A stretch of 64,000 nt of DNA from Glandiceps talaboti (lineage: Eukaryota; Hemichordata; Enteropneusta; Spengelidae), in assembly GCF_964340395.1 (NCBI RefSeq), contig NC_135570.1, positions 5,852,322 to 5,916,321 of the forward strand. Reading direction: 5' to 3'. Shown here in pieces: positions 24,551 through 48,155 of the stretch (position 1 is its first letter; the number at the start of each line of letters is the position of its first letter). The position numbers and the translations under genes were made by a program. Below the pieces are notes generated by a model. It was not told the DNA's origin. It saw only the letters and a program-made list of their open reading frames with translations, and did not search any database.

Positions 24551-27500
24551 ATTTCAACTTAACTTGGCTCTATTGCATGTATTCAGTGGCTTCATGACAT
24601 GAACCTGTATATACACAGATTGACAAGGACCATATCGATGTATACCATGTATGTCTTGTTAGGGAGACGATAAACGATTGTACTACATATTGAGTGTGAT
24701 TATCCTATTGTTTACATAATCTATAGTTACAACTCATTTTGTTGATTTTATTGTACATCAAAACCACCAGGGTTTCATTTCCTAGAGTTTTGACACATTA
24801 AATGCAATGTACAGATATTTTTGCAAATTGAATGTTGGTCTTCATCGCTTCATTAACACTATGGTTACCTACTAGCCTGGAGAAACAATAGAGAGTAAAT
24901 ATGCGAGTTTTAGCTCAAATTCGAATTTAAAGGGACATACACTGAGTTGGACGTAATTTTTGTTGCATAACCAAAAGGTACTCGCAATATTGTACTTACT
25001 GGAACATACTTAACTATAACTTACAACTGATTGAACTCAAACCCAGTATTAAGATATAACCGAAAAACCGTACTCGATGACGTAATTTATTAGAATCACT
25101 AATATGTAGTCAACTTTTCGAACAATGCCAGAAGACAATTGTGATATCATAGAAGACATGTATCAACAGAAATTATATATTATAATAGTTTAATCGTGAT
25201 TTTATGGAAGTATTTTCACTTTAGGGAAAAGTTGACCAGGTTAGCTTGTGCGAATTTTATCAGTTGGATCATTCTGTCAGATATCTAGATTGGACACTTA
25301 CGAAGGACAAGTGGTTTGCTCGATCCCAAATGAATGAAGATAATTTGTATGTGTATTAATCATACAGGGTCTATCATCGTGTAATAAAAGTTTAAGTACA
25401 TCGTTTTACAAACAATGTATTTTAATTCACTGGGTAACTACATACTCTTTAGCAAATCACAGCAAACACATTACCGTCAAAGAATTGTAAAAAATCAAAA
25501 CATTTTTGTTAAATATATAAACGGATGCTGCTTTGAAGACACAATATACCGATCTAGGGAATACTGTTTGACCGTTTAAAGAAACTCAAACATAAACAAT
25601 AAAAGCAAGGCATTTGAAGAGGCAAGAGAAGCGAATACATAATTTAGCAAAATATATCATGAAAATGTTTTAAGACAAAACATTATAGCTTTTATCTCTT
25701 TCAGCCCATTTCAATGATCGGAGTGATTCGTACCGAATATGACTCGGTAGATAGCTTGATGAATTATACATAAAATGATTTGAAATTTTTATCGCATTGG
25801 CAAACTTCAATCATATTGCACTGATCATTCACGATGCCTTAGAGAGTGACACGTTTACAGTAAATTTTTAATCAGTACGCCCTTTGGTATTTTTACACGC
25901 TTTTCTTTTTTACGCTCAAAGATGTTATTCCACTGACGGGATATCATAAATAGTGAAAAGCAAGTGATAATCAGGTCCAAGGAAGTTGATTATAAATTTT
26001 ACATCAGTGATCAGGCCACATTTGTGCAATTTTTACATATAGATATTGAAGCTACTCCAACTGTCGAGGAAAGTATTTATTTTGGCGCACAAAAATATGA
26101 GCCGAATGACAATTTTTCATATTTTAGCACTGCTTTATTTTGGTGGTTCACCAATTTGTGACTGTTGTCGATTATTACTCAAAACTTACCAGTGAAAGTG
26201 ATCAAATTTTCACGCTGATTTATTTTGGCGCAAACATTGTTCAGGTAAGTAATCTACAATAAGTTTAGAACAAAAATACACGTTGACAGCATTTAAATAT
26301 GTTCTACACCTCAGTTGTTACTAATAATCATACTCCGGATTTGACACAAACACACATGTCGACAATCAGCAATGACTATATTAGACCAACAACTAACTAA
26401 CAAGCCTATTAAGGTAGAATGCGCCTCAAGGACAAATTTCACTGAAAATCAAAATAAAATCTGTGGAAAAAGTGGAAACTTATTCCTGATTCTCTTAAAA
26501 TAATTAAAGAAACTTTGTGGTCCACCATCTTGTTTTAAGGAAACCGACAATATTTTATTTTTACCACGTGGTTAACACAGTATTCGGCGGCCATATTATA
26601 AGGAAACCGACAATAAATGGGTAATCTTGATAACATTTTGATCTCGATTTCAAAATTTTGTACAGTGACGCCTGATTTTTTTTTCGTGATTTTAACAGAA
26701 TTAGTTGGAGATTTCTTGAACAAAATAAAAGGAAACGTTAAAAGGGTTTATTTCTGAGGCGAATTTTTCATCGATGTAAGTAACGAAGTCATACAATATT
26801 ACATCACAAGAGAACAATGTAATCTCATTAACTGACAGCTCAGTAAAAGTGGGTTCCACAATTAATACAGAAGGCATTCATTGTCAGTTTTGCAATTATA
26901 TTCTCAAAAATAGTCACTCTTTTTAACATAACCAAGAAATATGTGAAATGATTTTTGTTTTTTTATGATAGAAGTAGAGATAAATAAGGGGGAAAGTAAA
27001 GGGGTGTGATATTTCAATTCTTACCTAGTATAAATTCCATAATTTATCAGATTACGCATCAATATGAAGTATGAATGGGAATATGTGTGAATTGTGAGGA
27101 ATTATATACATGCGACTCAAAGGACTGCGAATGTTTGAAAAGCCGAACATCTATATTTAAAGACGTATTTCTACAATTTCTGGTATTGCCTACAAGTTAT
27201 GTTAAAATTTTCCTTTTATTCGCCAAATGTTTTACCACTCAGATTTTTTTTTTTTTTTTTTTTTTTTTGGGGGGGGGTTGTTTCTGTTTTAAATTTGTTT
27301 TCAAATCTCACTAGCAAGTTTAACTTGAGATGATATGCCCATGTTTACATCTAGATATATTTTTGAATCTCACGTATTGGTTCAGATATTTTTGTACACG
27401 AGTGGCGTTCGCTGAAATTTGCAATAAATGTACATTTGTCTAATGCATGCATCGACACCATACACTGGGTAAAACGCGACTGTCGTCTAGCACACCCGCG

Positions 27501-28587
27501 CGCCTCGGGGTCCCACGAAATCTAGTAACTAGGGACGCTCAAACAAACATTTGTCTCACAGGAAAAGTTTACGAAAGACATTTTTTCCAGTGTGAATTGA
27601 GGCATCCGACATGGTGGTTGGAACTTGATGTGGGTACTATATTCAGACATGCGTAGTGGGCGTCCACTGTACTGAACTTTAACATTGTGATGCGTTTGAG
27701 AGTTCAGATTGGACTTGTAGGTACATATCTATCAGTCATCAATAAACGCTTTACACCATAATATGCAAATAAAAATAACGTAAACAAATAAAAAGACAAA
27801 AACAAACAAATAAAATATACGAACCTGACCTAGCTAATTATAATATGGAAAATTTACCACCTAATCTTGTATTCAGTTTTGTCAATTAAACCATTAACAA
27901 ATGCAATGGAATACAGAGAATTTTTTGGGGGAAAGTAGATGGTGGAAATGGCAAGTTATGATCAACTTTGTAGGGAACTCGACAAATGTATATTGCCCAG
28001 TTATAACCAGAAGAGCCTGCACTCTGTTTTCAATGAAAATCAACCCAAGGCGTTATTCCTTTGAGCTTTACTTGGCTTAATTGCGTTAGAAATAAAACGA
28101 CTGACTAACGGCGATCTGAAAGAAAGTCATAAACGTTTCTAAACGTTCAAATAATCGCTCATGGCGAGCACGTGTATGTTTGTTGTGTTGCTTGACTTCC
28201 TATTGTACAAGTAATATAGTCACGTTGATCAGTGACGGTTCATTTTTTTCTTTCCATGATTAAACTGACATTGTTGTTTAGCAAGTTTGCCGCGTTATGC
28301 ATTTGCTTTTTATTGAATTATGTATGTATATACTGTGCATACATTGTAATTCAGTAGGTCACAAACCAAATCAACTCACATTGACAAGAATCACAATCAG
28401 TACATGTACACTTTGCATCACTTTGAGCGAATCCATCCATTTTGGTAAATGTCGATTCTCAGGTAATGGATCTAGAGATCTGTATATATATATTTAATTT
28501 GAAACATGCAGTCATACCCAGAGACAGACAGACAAGCACACATAAAGTAACAAATACACACAGACAAACTAATACACATAAATGTAC
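24551..28587. other. Intergenic, no supported gene
   Basis: The stretch holds a direct 16-bp repeat AAGGAAACCGACAATA at 26537-26552 and 26600-26615, and a T(n)G(n) homopolymer junction at 27244-27278. A donor-like CAG/GTAAGT lies at 26244/26245. No coding pattern is supported. Confidence 0.5.
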
Positions 28588-28682
28588 CCATACATACATA
28601 CATACATACATACATACATACATACATACATACATACATACATACATACATACATACATACATACATACATACATACATACA
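28588..28682. repeat. (CATA)n array
   Basis: About 24 uninterrupted CATA units. Confidence 0.97.
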
Positions 28683-29454
28683 TGTAAAGAAATGCATAAG
28701 GAACTAATAAACCAGTCCGTATATATAGCTGTTAAATCCGACGTTTCGAATAAATATTCTTTTTCAAAGGAAAAATTGGCGAGACACAAAAATGCCAGGT
28801 CAAAACCCGAACATTTCTAAATATAATGGAACAATATAATGTGTGCTTGTACATACATGTACATGTACACAAGCACACAGCAACGAATGGCTGTCACAGA
28901 AATATCTGAAGTATACGTAACAGATGTTGTGGCTTTAACTCAACAGTACATTTATTCTGAGCTGTATCAAATTACGAGTGCCAGTCAAGTATCCAATTAA
29001 CTAATCAATCCACTTAGCTACAGCTTAAAGTCATTTCTCTACTTTGATTTGGCTAATTAACAACGTCATCGATGGGCTAATAATGTGCGTGTCTTGATTT
29101 CTTCATATTCCAATTAATACAAAGGTTTCATATTACCAACTCAGACCAAGTTTCTTTCTTTATATTTGCTATTATAGTATTGGGTACACACAATACTGTA
29201 GTAAGATTGTAAATGTAGAAATATCAATGCACAGTTTGTTGACTAAATTGGAAAAATCCGGGGTGGTCACAAGAAGATTAAATTAAATATGTGTTACGTC
29301 AACAACTGATCTTCTGACAAAAATAATAATGGAATAATCATATCTTAAGTGAAACCGATTAACTAAAAAGCTGAAACTTGAATGTTTTTGAATGTATTTT
29401 GTCGAATGATTTAATCAGAATATCGTACACCCTGTACAGTATGCAACCACATGT
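28683..29454. other. Intergenic, no supported feature
   Basis: It holds a short CATGTACATGTACA palindromic patch near 28853-28868; nothing else. Confidence 0.4.
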
Positions 29455-29830
29455 TGGTAAGCATATTTGTGTAGCAATACACAAAGTATGACGCAATATA
29501 TCTAATCAAATTGATCTTTGGGTCCGCACTCAAAAATCAACGCCCCAAAGCACACATTTTGTTGTCTGCTTCAACTTGACAAAATTCTAACAAATTGTCT
29601 GGCTCAACAAAAAACTATACTAACACATTTTGTCGTCTGCCTCAACTTGACAAAATTCTAACCAATTGTCAGGCTCAACAAAAAAATCTTACTATAGTTG
29701 CCATATTTTATCGTCTTGCTTGACAAATATTGATACACATGTAGTAAGATTTTTGTTGAACTAGACGATAACATGTCGCCGTGTAAGTACGTTTTTTCTG
29801 TCAAGTTAGACGACGTTTTGTTTCGCGTTT
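29455..29830. mobile_element. Composite element: dispersed repeat plus 71-bp tandem and inverted units
   Basis: 29455-29553 is a reverse-orientation copy of the GGTGCGGACC-core repeat. It abuts two 71-bp tandem units (29552-29622 and 29623-29693) built on TTTTGTCGTCTGCCTCAACT and GGCTCAACAAAAAA. Segments at 29741-29830 repeat these units in inverted orientation (TAAGATTTTTGTTGAACTAG and TGTCAAGTTAGACGACG). It is consistent with a non-autonomous inverted-repeat element. Confidence 0.6.
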
Positions 29831-30595
<765 letters not shown>

Positions 30596-32017
30596 AAACA
30601 GATAAAGATTACAGAGGGACGAACAGAAACAGAGGCAGATCTAGATATACAGAGATAATGGGAGACACTGAGATAGAGATAGGCATTATCCTCAGACCAC
30701 AATAGTGATAAACAGTCACTAGCATAATCATCATAACAAATACTGACCACCTGCGCATCTTGTCTGAGTTGGTATTTCATATATGCTCTAATCTCATTTA
30801 ACGACTTCTACTTCCAACCATTCTTCCACGGATTGATAATTGTCCTGTCAAGATATCGACCTTTGTATTAGCTATACTTTTGTCTTGGATGTTGTATATT
30901 TATGTGATCTGAAACACGAAAAGCAACATTTTAGGCTAATTTTGGTAAAAACTAGGCGAGGGAATTTATCACATTTCCAGTGACAGATGTAACTTTAAAA
31001 ACATGCTAGCAGTCGATGTAAATTAATCCTATGCTAAAGGTGTTGTGCGAGTAATGCGTGGATATAATATGGCTTGTCGTCACACGTCTTGATCATTGTA
31101 GGTGCGACTAACAATTTTTTTATACGGAGAAAATCTTCACTTCATGGCTCGAAGCTAATTGGAGATATCCTACGCATATAAAGAGTTTCATTCTGCGACG
31201 AGGCTTTCCTTAAAAGTTCACAATGCCACCTCTGACTCTATCGTGATTAAGGCGGCAATGAACACTGCCTACCACCGGCAGTGATGTTCCTTGTGGGGTA
31301 TTTGTTTAACGATGTCTTCCTCAATAAAGCACGTACAAAGATACACGTATGGTGTCAGATCGTGACTTGTCGCTGTTTGAGTCTATGTGTACAGTGGAAT
31401 AAGACTTCAGTATTCACTGCAGTTTTTGGCAAATTGCGCTTTCAAGCGAAAGAAGATATTGAATCGAGAAACGAAGGTGAGCTGTACGCGTGACAAGATG
31501 CTAGTATTAGGCAATATATCTACGTTCACAAAAGACTGCTAAAGGATATGAGTAAAATGGTTCATCTCCAAGTTTATCATTCATTTCATGCCAAAGAGAA
31601 TGCTGTGTTTTTTTTGTATAGAATCAACTTCAAAACACACCCATGACAGAAACAACATTCACTATTAAATTGGATGGCCATTCACCCTCCAAACACTTAT
31701 ATTTCTATCTAAAGATGAGTGTAGTGAAGAAATAGCATTCTGTACTCTAGATTTTATGGACGGATTAAATACAAAACGATCAAGGTACCTCAGTTGATAA
31801 CGATGGCGAAAGACGTGACAGCAAAGGTGTGTGTGGTGGGGTGGTGACAGGGGAGAACGTATAAAAGAGATGGGACATGGAAAAAGCCGAATGACAGACA
31901 TATTTGGGGAAAAGGTCAGTGGGTGGTGATTTGGTGTTTTCCAAGACTATATCTGAACATTCGACATTTCAATTTTAAGGATGCTGAGGATGACTATATA
32001 CGGTTTCATTAACACCA

Positions 32018-32021
<4 letters not shown>
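30596..32021. other. Intergenic, no supported gene
   Basis: I see no domain-bearing frame or repeat beyond mixed GACA-like tails at the left. Confidence 0.4.
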
Positions 32022-32070
<49 letters not shown>

Positions 32071-32505
32071 TACACATACATACATACATACATACATACA
32101 TACACACACACATACATACATACATACATACACACACACATACATACACACACATACATACATACACACATACATACACATACATACATACATACACACA
32201 TACATACACATACATACATACACACATACATACATACATACATACATACATACATACACACACATACATACATACATACACACACATACATACACACATA
32301 CATACATACATACACACACACATGCATGCATGCATACATACATACATACATACATACATACATACATACGTACATACATACATACATACATACATACATA
32401 CATACACACATACACACATACACACATACATACATACATACATACATACATACATACATACATACATACATACATACATACATACATACATACATACATA
32501 CATAG
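32022..32505. repeat. (CA)n then long (ACAT/ACAC)n array
   Basis: A CA run (32022-32066) continues into ~440 bp of CATA units mixed with CACA, plus GCATGC and TACG variants near 32322-32370. It is the longest array in the window; long open frames over it are artefacts. Confidence 0.97.
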
Positions 32506-33838
32506 TATGAATTTCAGTACCGGCGTCACGCAGGGTAGCTTTATTTACTACTGGCGTAGTTAATATTTTAATATTCATCGTCGATCGTTTCTTTAATGGT
32601 TCTAGCTTCGTTTTAATTCAACACCTCCCGTTTACGGACTTATTCGTAGTTTGTGGTCTTAGCTTCAACATTTTGTGTTTGGTATATTGTTATTGGTGTA
32701 CATTGAACATGATTTCAGTAAAATTTATGATATAAAAAATCTAATTCTATCATGGTTAAAGTACAAAATTCAAACACAATTTTGTAACGTTTGTGCTCAC
32801 GGTGTTAAAGCATATGACGTTAATGTCTACTCGTGGTTTTTGTTCGATATTGTCATTGTTGCGAGCGCGCGTGACTGTGTTATTGTGAATTCGTTAAAAA
32901 TTCACATGGGAGAACTTTGGCTGTTTGAGGAGTCGTACACAAAGGCTATATAGAAAACTACTGAGAAGCAAAAGATTAGTACACTCAACACAAATACCCA
33001 CTCTATGAATAATTAAAGAGTGACGATAGATAAGGAGTAAAACTCTTCGAACTGACTCAATCGTTGAATGCCGTTTATATGTCTGTATTTTTAAATTATT
33101 CAAAGACTTGTATCTGTGTTCCCGGGGACGATGAAAAGTGTCGACCCGACCGTGCAAAAAGAATCTGGATTGATTGACTGTGCAGAACGGCTGGCGGCGA
33201 ATATTTCTGAGTTTGAAGATAACGTATGGAATCATGCATCCCGGTCAGAAAATTTAAGGACCTACATACATATTATTGGGGTGATCGAAGACAGAAATTC
33301 TTTGGCGGTGTAAAAGTTGAATAAGTTGTGTTTGGGTATTTAGTATGGATTTATTGTGACGCGTATTGAAAAATACAAAAAACTGGGCGTAATCCGCTAT
33401 TGTCATAAGTAAACATAATCGATTGGGCTAACACATTCAGAGCGGGCTGCTGGAATGTTCACATTGATCCGAAGGCCTCGATTAACGACGCTGTGTTTTG
33501 TTCCCTGTCTGTTCGATGGTGTCTAGGCGCTTCCTTATGTCTCGATTCAATGATGTAGAATAGAGGAACCGGGTAGAGGGAACTTACGAAAGATAAATGC
33601 CGTTGAGTCGATATATCGACCAGTGGCAGTACTGTCGGTATATTGGTCTTTATCTAGTGTGTAAATAAAGGTTCGCAACACATGTTGGTGTTTATGGAAA
33701 ATCCAAAGTATTAACATTTCAAATTCAAACCAAAACTAAGCAGTCCAACTTAACCAAAAGATAATTTACTGAACCTTCAAATAAATTACCTACAAAGTAT
33801 GGGCAAATTCAAACAAGAAACATTGCATTATCGATTAC
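32506..33838. other. Intergenic, no supported gene
   Basis: A 113-residue minus-strand frame (32894-33235) was examined; no family match can be supported. Confidence 0.4.
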
Positions 33839-34041
33839 ACCAGCAGCAGCAGCAGCAGCATCATCATCATCATCATCATCTTTATAAGCAGCAAAAAATG
33901 TTGCATCATTACATCTACAGCCCACAATGTACAACATCCCGTGAGATGTATGTATGTATGTATGTATGTATGTATGTATGTATGTATGTATGTATGTATG
34001 TATGTATGTATGTATGTATGTATGTATGTATGTATGTATGT
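33839..34041. repeat. (CAG)n(CAT)n and (TATG)n arrays
   Basis: Short CAG and CAT runs (33840-33880) and about 24 TATG units (33946-34041). Confidence 0.95.
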
Positions 34042-34569
34042 GAATTTGTGTGTCACATTTATGGTTCGATATAGGTCGACCAGTCAGCATGACATTGCAT
34101 GTATGTAAGTGTGTAGTTGTAAACATATGAGATTGTAGATAGACAGTCTTCAAAACTCTTGTGGAGCTAACTTAATACAACAAATACAGATATCACACGA
34201 GGTAGTAAAGACAACGACTAAATATAGATGGTATCATTATTAACAACTCTGCCTATCTGGTCTGATCACTTGGTACACGTGATACATCAGACAGTGCCAT
34301 GCATCAGCTGGCGTCCTATGAAATGGACTGAATATATACCTATAACTACCGACCGACCTACTCAGTGCCTACCTACCTATCCACTTGCTCACAATCTACA
34401 TACTTACCAACCACTGTATATAATATCAGTCACTATGTTGTTTCGTCTTTGCGTTCGTTCGTTCGTCATCTGACAATTTAGTTGCGACTTAGTTTTGTAA
34501 AGGATAATTAGGTGAATGAAGGAATGCACGAACGAATTGCTCAATAAATAAATAAATGACAAAGTTGGT

Positions 34570-34954
<385 letters not shown>

Positions 34955-36619
34955 CAGCCAATCATTATCATTAAAAGGAGAAAAGACGAATGAAATCGTC
35001 AATCATCTCCAAACCTTGGTTAAAGTTCGACATGATATACCTTACACCTACTGATACAGTTTAAATAAGAACGGGGAAAAATGGATGAGAGGCGGTAGGC
35101 GTCAGTTTGCAAATGATGACGTCACCGGAGTTACTTGTTATCAATATGTGCGTGTGCAGATTATCAACATTTCACACGAGAAGTGAATAGCGGTATCAAC
35201 AAACTAACAATCACTTGAAATATCGAGATGAGTATCGGTTGCACCTGTCAAATTCCCACCTTTCGTGTTGAACCCGAGATTTGAACCCCTATGTACATAT
35301 CACCAGACAATTTTATGTGTATGTTTCATTTCCAAATAGAATATTCATTCTGAAATAGGACATAACACTCCAATTAGTTGAATTGTTCATTGGTGTTCCA
35401 ATAATTAGGTAACTACTTTATTTTATTTTTTACAACCTTACTTTCTTTATGTTGCTTCAATCCAGGCTTAGCCATTGTGTGTGTAAAAGTTCTAAATTTC
35501 AATCGTTAAACCCAATAATCATAAAAAGGGGATTTTCAATTTATTTTATTTTTTTTTTGAAATTCAGCAAGAGTACAACAAAGACTTTTTAATGGTATCG
35601 AGAAAGTCGTGGTTTTTGATATGAAAAAGCTCTTGCATCATGCTATTTTATATCTCCGTACTACAACATCTGCGCGGGAAATAATAATTTTGGTTTTTAT
35701 TTGTTTCTTTGACAGCTTAACATGAAACCTTTCCGGAATAACTTCTTAAATCATAATTATTATCAGATCTTGTCAAAGATTATTAAAACAAATATCACTA
35801 CGAGTAGTCGCCCTTTGAGCGTTTATTTTTTACTTTTCAAAACTCTTATCACCGCAAGAAATGACGATATAGTGATGTAGTGTTTTTCAGACTCGCTAAG
35901 ATCACGTTCCGAGCTTGTGAAGTAGCCAGTACCGTACTCAATTAAAGGCTACACACCACGCCTCCGTTGCGATACCCACAGCGTCCAAACAGCGTATGTC
36001 CTGCAGCGAGCACAAGTAATTTTTCCACAGATTTCAAGGGATCGGCGCCTCAAAATCTGAAGGTATGATTTGATTATGCCTTTGGTTCAAAAAAATACGT
36101 GAAAATCCTTTTTTTTAAACGCGTCTTTAAAAATTGTGGGGTTTTTTTCAATTTCGAATTCGCACGATGATTTTTTGTCACATGTATTATTTGTATATTG
36201 AGGGCAGATTCATGCTCGAGTCCACGTGTTTATGATTTGATAAAGAAATTTGAAAACGCTTGAATTTTGCCGTTTGCAAATTGTATGTCTACACTGTACA
36301 TGCGTCATGGCATAAATTGATAATTTTAGTGGACGCAGGGACCTTTGAAATTAAGTTTCAGAATGAAATCAGAAGCGAATTACTTATATCGAGTTATTTC
36401 TAGAATTCAGTAAGTGTATCGAGTGTGGAAGTGTAATATTTGAATAGAATGACGTTTTGGTGTCAATGTTAAAAAAACCTCCCACACTGGGAAATATAAA
36501 TACTAGTAAGTTTGTCCCTCCTCTCATGTTTCCATGCCATGTGTCAAAGTTTTATTACATTTTGTTACAATGTATATGATTTCGAGATGGTCTGCCAAGA
36601 GGATGGTAGCTCAAGGAAA

Positions 36620-36715
36620 GAAAACGTAACAATATTAGTGAGATGATTTTTGTTACACTTCAGACGATGAAATGTAACGATGTTAGTAAGATATCTGTCG
36701 AGCCAGACAATGACT
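36620..36715. repeat. Dispersed GTAACAATATTAGTGAGAT motif, two copies
   Basis: CGTAACAATATTAGTGAGAT and TGTAACGATGTTAGTAAGAT, each followed by a TGT.AC/GAGCCAGAC-type block, lie about 47 bp apart. They resemble parts of 24495-24550 and 29740-29830. Confidence 0.55.
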
Positions 36716-37161
36716 GTTTCTAATCAACTGGTCTCCATTGTAGATGCGTTACTGTACACAACACTGCGGGTTCCTAAAAATGCCACCGTCACACTCACCG
36801 ATTTTCTTGTACAAGTGATACTTTCTTCCCGTACTATTTGGGATAAATCTTTATTTAAAACATTGCCAGATACAAAAGACATTGGCAGCTAACACCGCAC
36901 AAATTCCTAAACAGTCAACACATGATAATCATGTTGTGTACTTAATAACTTAACTTAATATTCGTTAATCGAAGAAATAGAAAAAATGTATCATCTAATT
37001 TCTAAACAATATAGAATACACATTAAAAGATACCAGACACGTATGGTGTAATAAGAACATGGACATCAGTTCTAAAGTAACGAATTTAAAACACGTTTAG
37101 CAGGTTACTATCAAAGACATGACGGTCGGGTGGTTTGTTGTTGTTGTTGTTATTTCTTTAT

Positions 37162-37208
37162 GGGGGGGGGGTATGTTTTTGGGGGTATTTTGTTGTGGGG
37201 GGGGGGGG
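37162..37208 (+). other. G-tract cluster (possible G-quadruplex)
   Basis: Three G-runs of roughly 10, 5 and 12 bases are separated by T-rich loops. A quadruplex is possible from sequence alone. Confidence 0.5.
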
Positions 37209-39959
37209 CGTTTGAAAAGGTCCAACATACGTAGCTCAGAAGCATTGTGTTTTATATGAATTTCGAGACATTAAGTCAATTTGATTTAAATACAGGTTAA
37301 AGGCTATACGATAACTTGGCGAGGAACGACCCGAACACAATACGACTAGACAAGGTCGACTACTCGGGGCAATGCGAACAATCGACGCCGCTGTCGACAA
37401 CGGAGCACGTCTCAGTTGTTTACCTTATCAATTAACCCGCCTTGAAAAGCAAGACTTACTGGGGTATTAACTATTCTAGTATTTAGACCGTGAAAAAATA
37501 TCTCCTAGATTTAGCTGCTGATGTCTACATTAATAATATAACATTTTAATAATGGATAGTGCCTCATGCATTAAATATGAATATTGATTGCAGGGGTGAG
37601 ATAACTTAGTCGATATGTAAAGGGGCCGTCTAGCAAACTGTCTCATATTTGACAAGAGATCAAACGATGCTACATTGATTAGAAATAGTCTAAACTATTT
37701 ACACCATTAATAAATGATCATTGGAATGTTGGTCCAACTCCAGCCTTGTTCAGTTAATAGCGACCAGTAGCTCGGTAAGGACCCAGCACGACAGATCAAT
37801 GTTTTTTTCTTGAGGCTGGTGCGTCGCATAAAATTTGGTCTAGTTTGGATAAATTGCTAATTGTTACCATTTGTCCCTATTAAGGTAAGACAATTTTGTT
37901 CTTAGGTGAAATACCCCACTGTGATAATTGTTTGATGGATTTTCATGCGTATTGTGTGCCTCTCTGCTCCAAACATTTCAAGTCTGTGTCCTTATTCAGT
38001 TTCATATACAAGTATTCCCTAACTCTTGCACAATTGCGACGCGTTCCATTGGCTAAATGATATTAGCTAGACGGTGATGATTTTTTGTAACGGTTGAGAA
38101 CACGAATCTATCATACAACATTTTGTCTGAATTATCAGCGAACTCAGCCTACTGAGAGATCTTAACAACGTTCGCTAGTTCGTAACACACGTATTAGTTT
38201 CGCAGTCAAATCAATAGAATTTTCTTAACTTATAAATTGAACTTGTTGTACATGTTCGCAAGTATTGTGAGTTACCGTGCGAATCAGGATTGTCAATTGT
38301 TGTTCACATCATCATCATTCAATTGTCGCTAACCGCGGCAAGCATAACTTCTTTTCTCCCTTCAAAATGACCTTGTCTTCCAAATTTTTGATTGGTACCA
38401 TCGAGATTGAACTTCATGAAAATATTATGATATGGGATGATTAGTCATGCATTCTCACGATTGTTCAAGGTAAGGTATTTGCAGAAGTGACAGGTATAAA
38501 AGACAAGTAGACTGAAAACACAATATACCATGATTTAGGCAAGCGAGATGTGTTGAGATAAAGAGAAACCAGTGATTCAACAAATTTGTGGAATCATGGA
38601 TGGACAATATCGACAAAAAGTACTCAGTAAAACAACTTTTGACATTAAGCACTAGACGCGAGTATAGACCTAATGCACGTCATACTGTTGCTCCGTAGCC
38701 GTATATTTTTGGTACTGCAGTAAAATAACGTTCAAAATAGACAGACCTCAAACCGGAGGGGATGGGAGGGGTGAGATTTTACTCCGAATGGGAAAAGCCG
38801 TTTAGGTAGGTGCTGCCCAAAGAATGAGTAATTGTCGTGGGGACAGAAACCAACGCAAACGCAATTTTGCGCGTTCTTGTTTTCATTGTATGTTTGAATT
38901 CGAATGCTATGAAATTTAGAATATATGTACTCTTCTTTGGGCGTCCAACTTTGGAATGGAGGTGTGAATTATATGTTTTGTCTGAAAAGGGGTCCCGGGT
39001 AAGGAGTTCATATAGAGGATTCATATTGTTTTCGGTGTTAAATCGATGGCATGGAATGTCTATTATTCATGGGATGTCTGAAAAGGACTAGATACTTCGC
39101 CATTGTTTATGTCTGGATTGTCTCTTGTTAGCCACCCCATCATCATTTTCCTAGGTGAGTAACCACCTGACTTCAAACACAAGGAATACAAATTATTCAA
39201 TTGCCTAGTAAATCAGAAGTTAGAAAACATGTTTGTTGTGATTTCCGATTCTATCTCCTGTTGTTGATGCTGTCCTCTAATAAACTAATTATTAAAAAGT
39301 CATTGACTCTGATTACGTTTAGTCAAATATTCAAAGCGTATTTATTTATTTATATTGTTTATTCTCGGTAGCTCATTAAACTTGCCTTGTACTTCTTTAA
39401 AAGGGGGCCGAAACTACTGAGAAAAGGTTGCAACATCCACCCCATCCGTCAATTTTAAGCTTCATGTAATTCACCACCATATAGAATAAACAGTCTGGTT
39501 AAGGCCTAGTAAAAAAAACTGTGTGGTTCCGATTACGCTCAATTTTAGAATAGGGTAGGTAGATAGGTAGATTTTTTAAAATTCAATTTAATTTTTTCCA
39601 TGTGTGAGTGTCTAGTTCAGGTTGTCCATTGTTTTCCAAATGGTCTCTGTGTTATTTATTTCTTCCTATCAGATATACAGCCATTACAGATTGAAGAACA
39701 TTTTTATATTGTCTTTTTAAGTTGATGTCCGTTTTCGCATCCACTTTTTCTCGTGAGCCTTCACAATTTTTGCGATTTTATTATTTTTTCTCGAATACGT
39801 TAAAAAAAATAGACGTTTAGGGTCAGCAGTGAAAAACTAGACGGCGTCGGGTAACCGGAACCAAACAATTATTTTTTTCGGCCTAAATGAACTATGTTTG
39901 TTTGTTATATTTCATAAAGTAAAATTGGTTGATTTTCCTTTCTTTTCGATATTCTAGCA

Positions 39960-48155
<8,196 letters not shown>

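Larger units (their letters stand above)
34953..39957. other. Upstream flank of the GCM gene
   Basis: No coding exon is supported. The first GCM coding exon has its acceptor two bases before the ATG, so a non-coding 5-prime exon must lie upstream, but I cannot identify it. G-rich tracts lie at 37162-37208, and two copies of a GTAACAATATTAGT-type motif at 36620-36710. Confidence 0.45.

Noticed and set aside
32894-33235. 113-residue minus-strand frame
   Set aside because: No domain, splice context or family motif could be supported.
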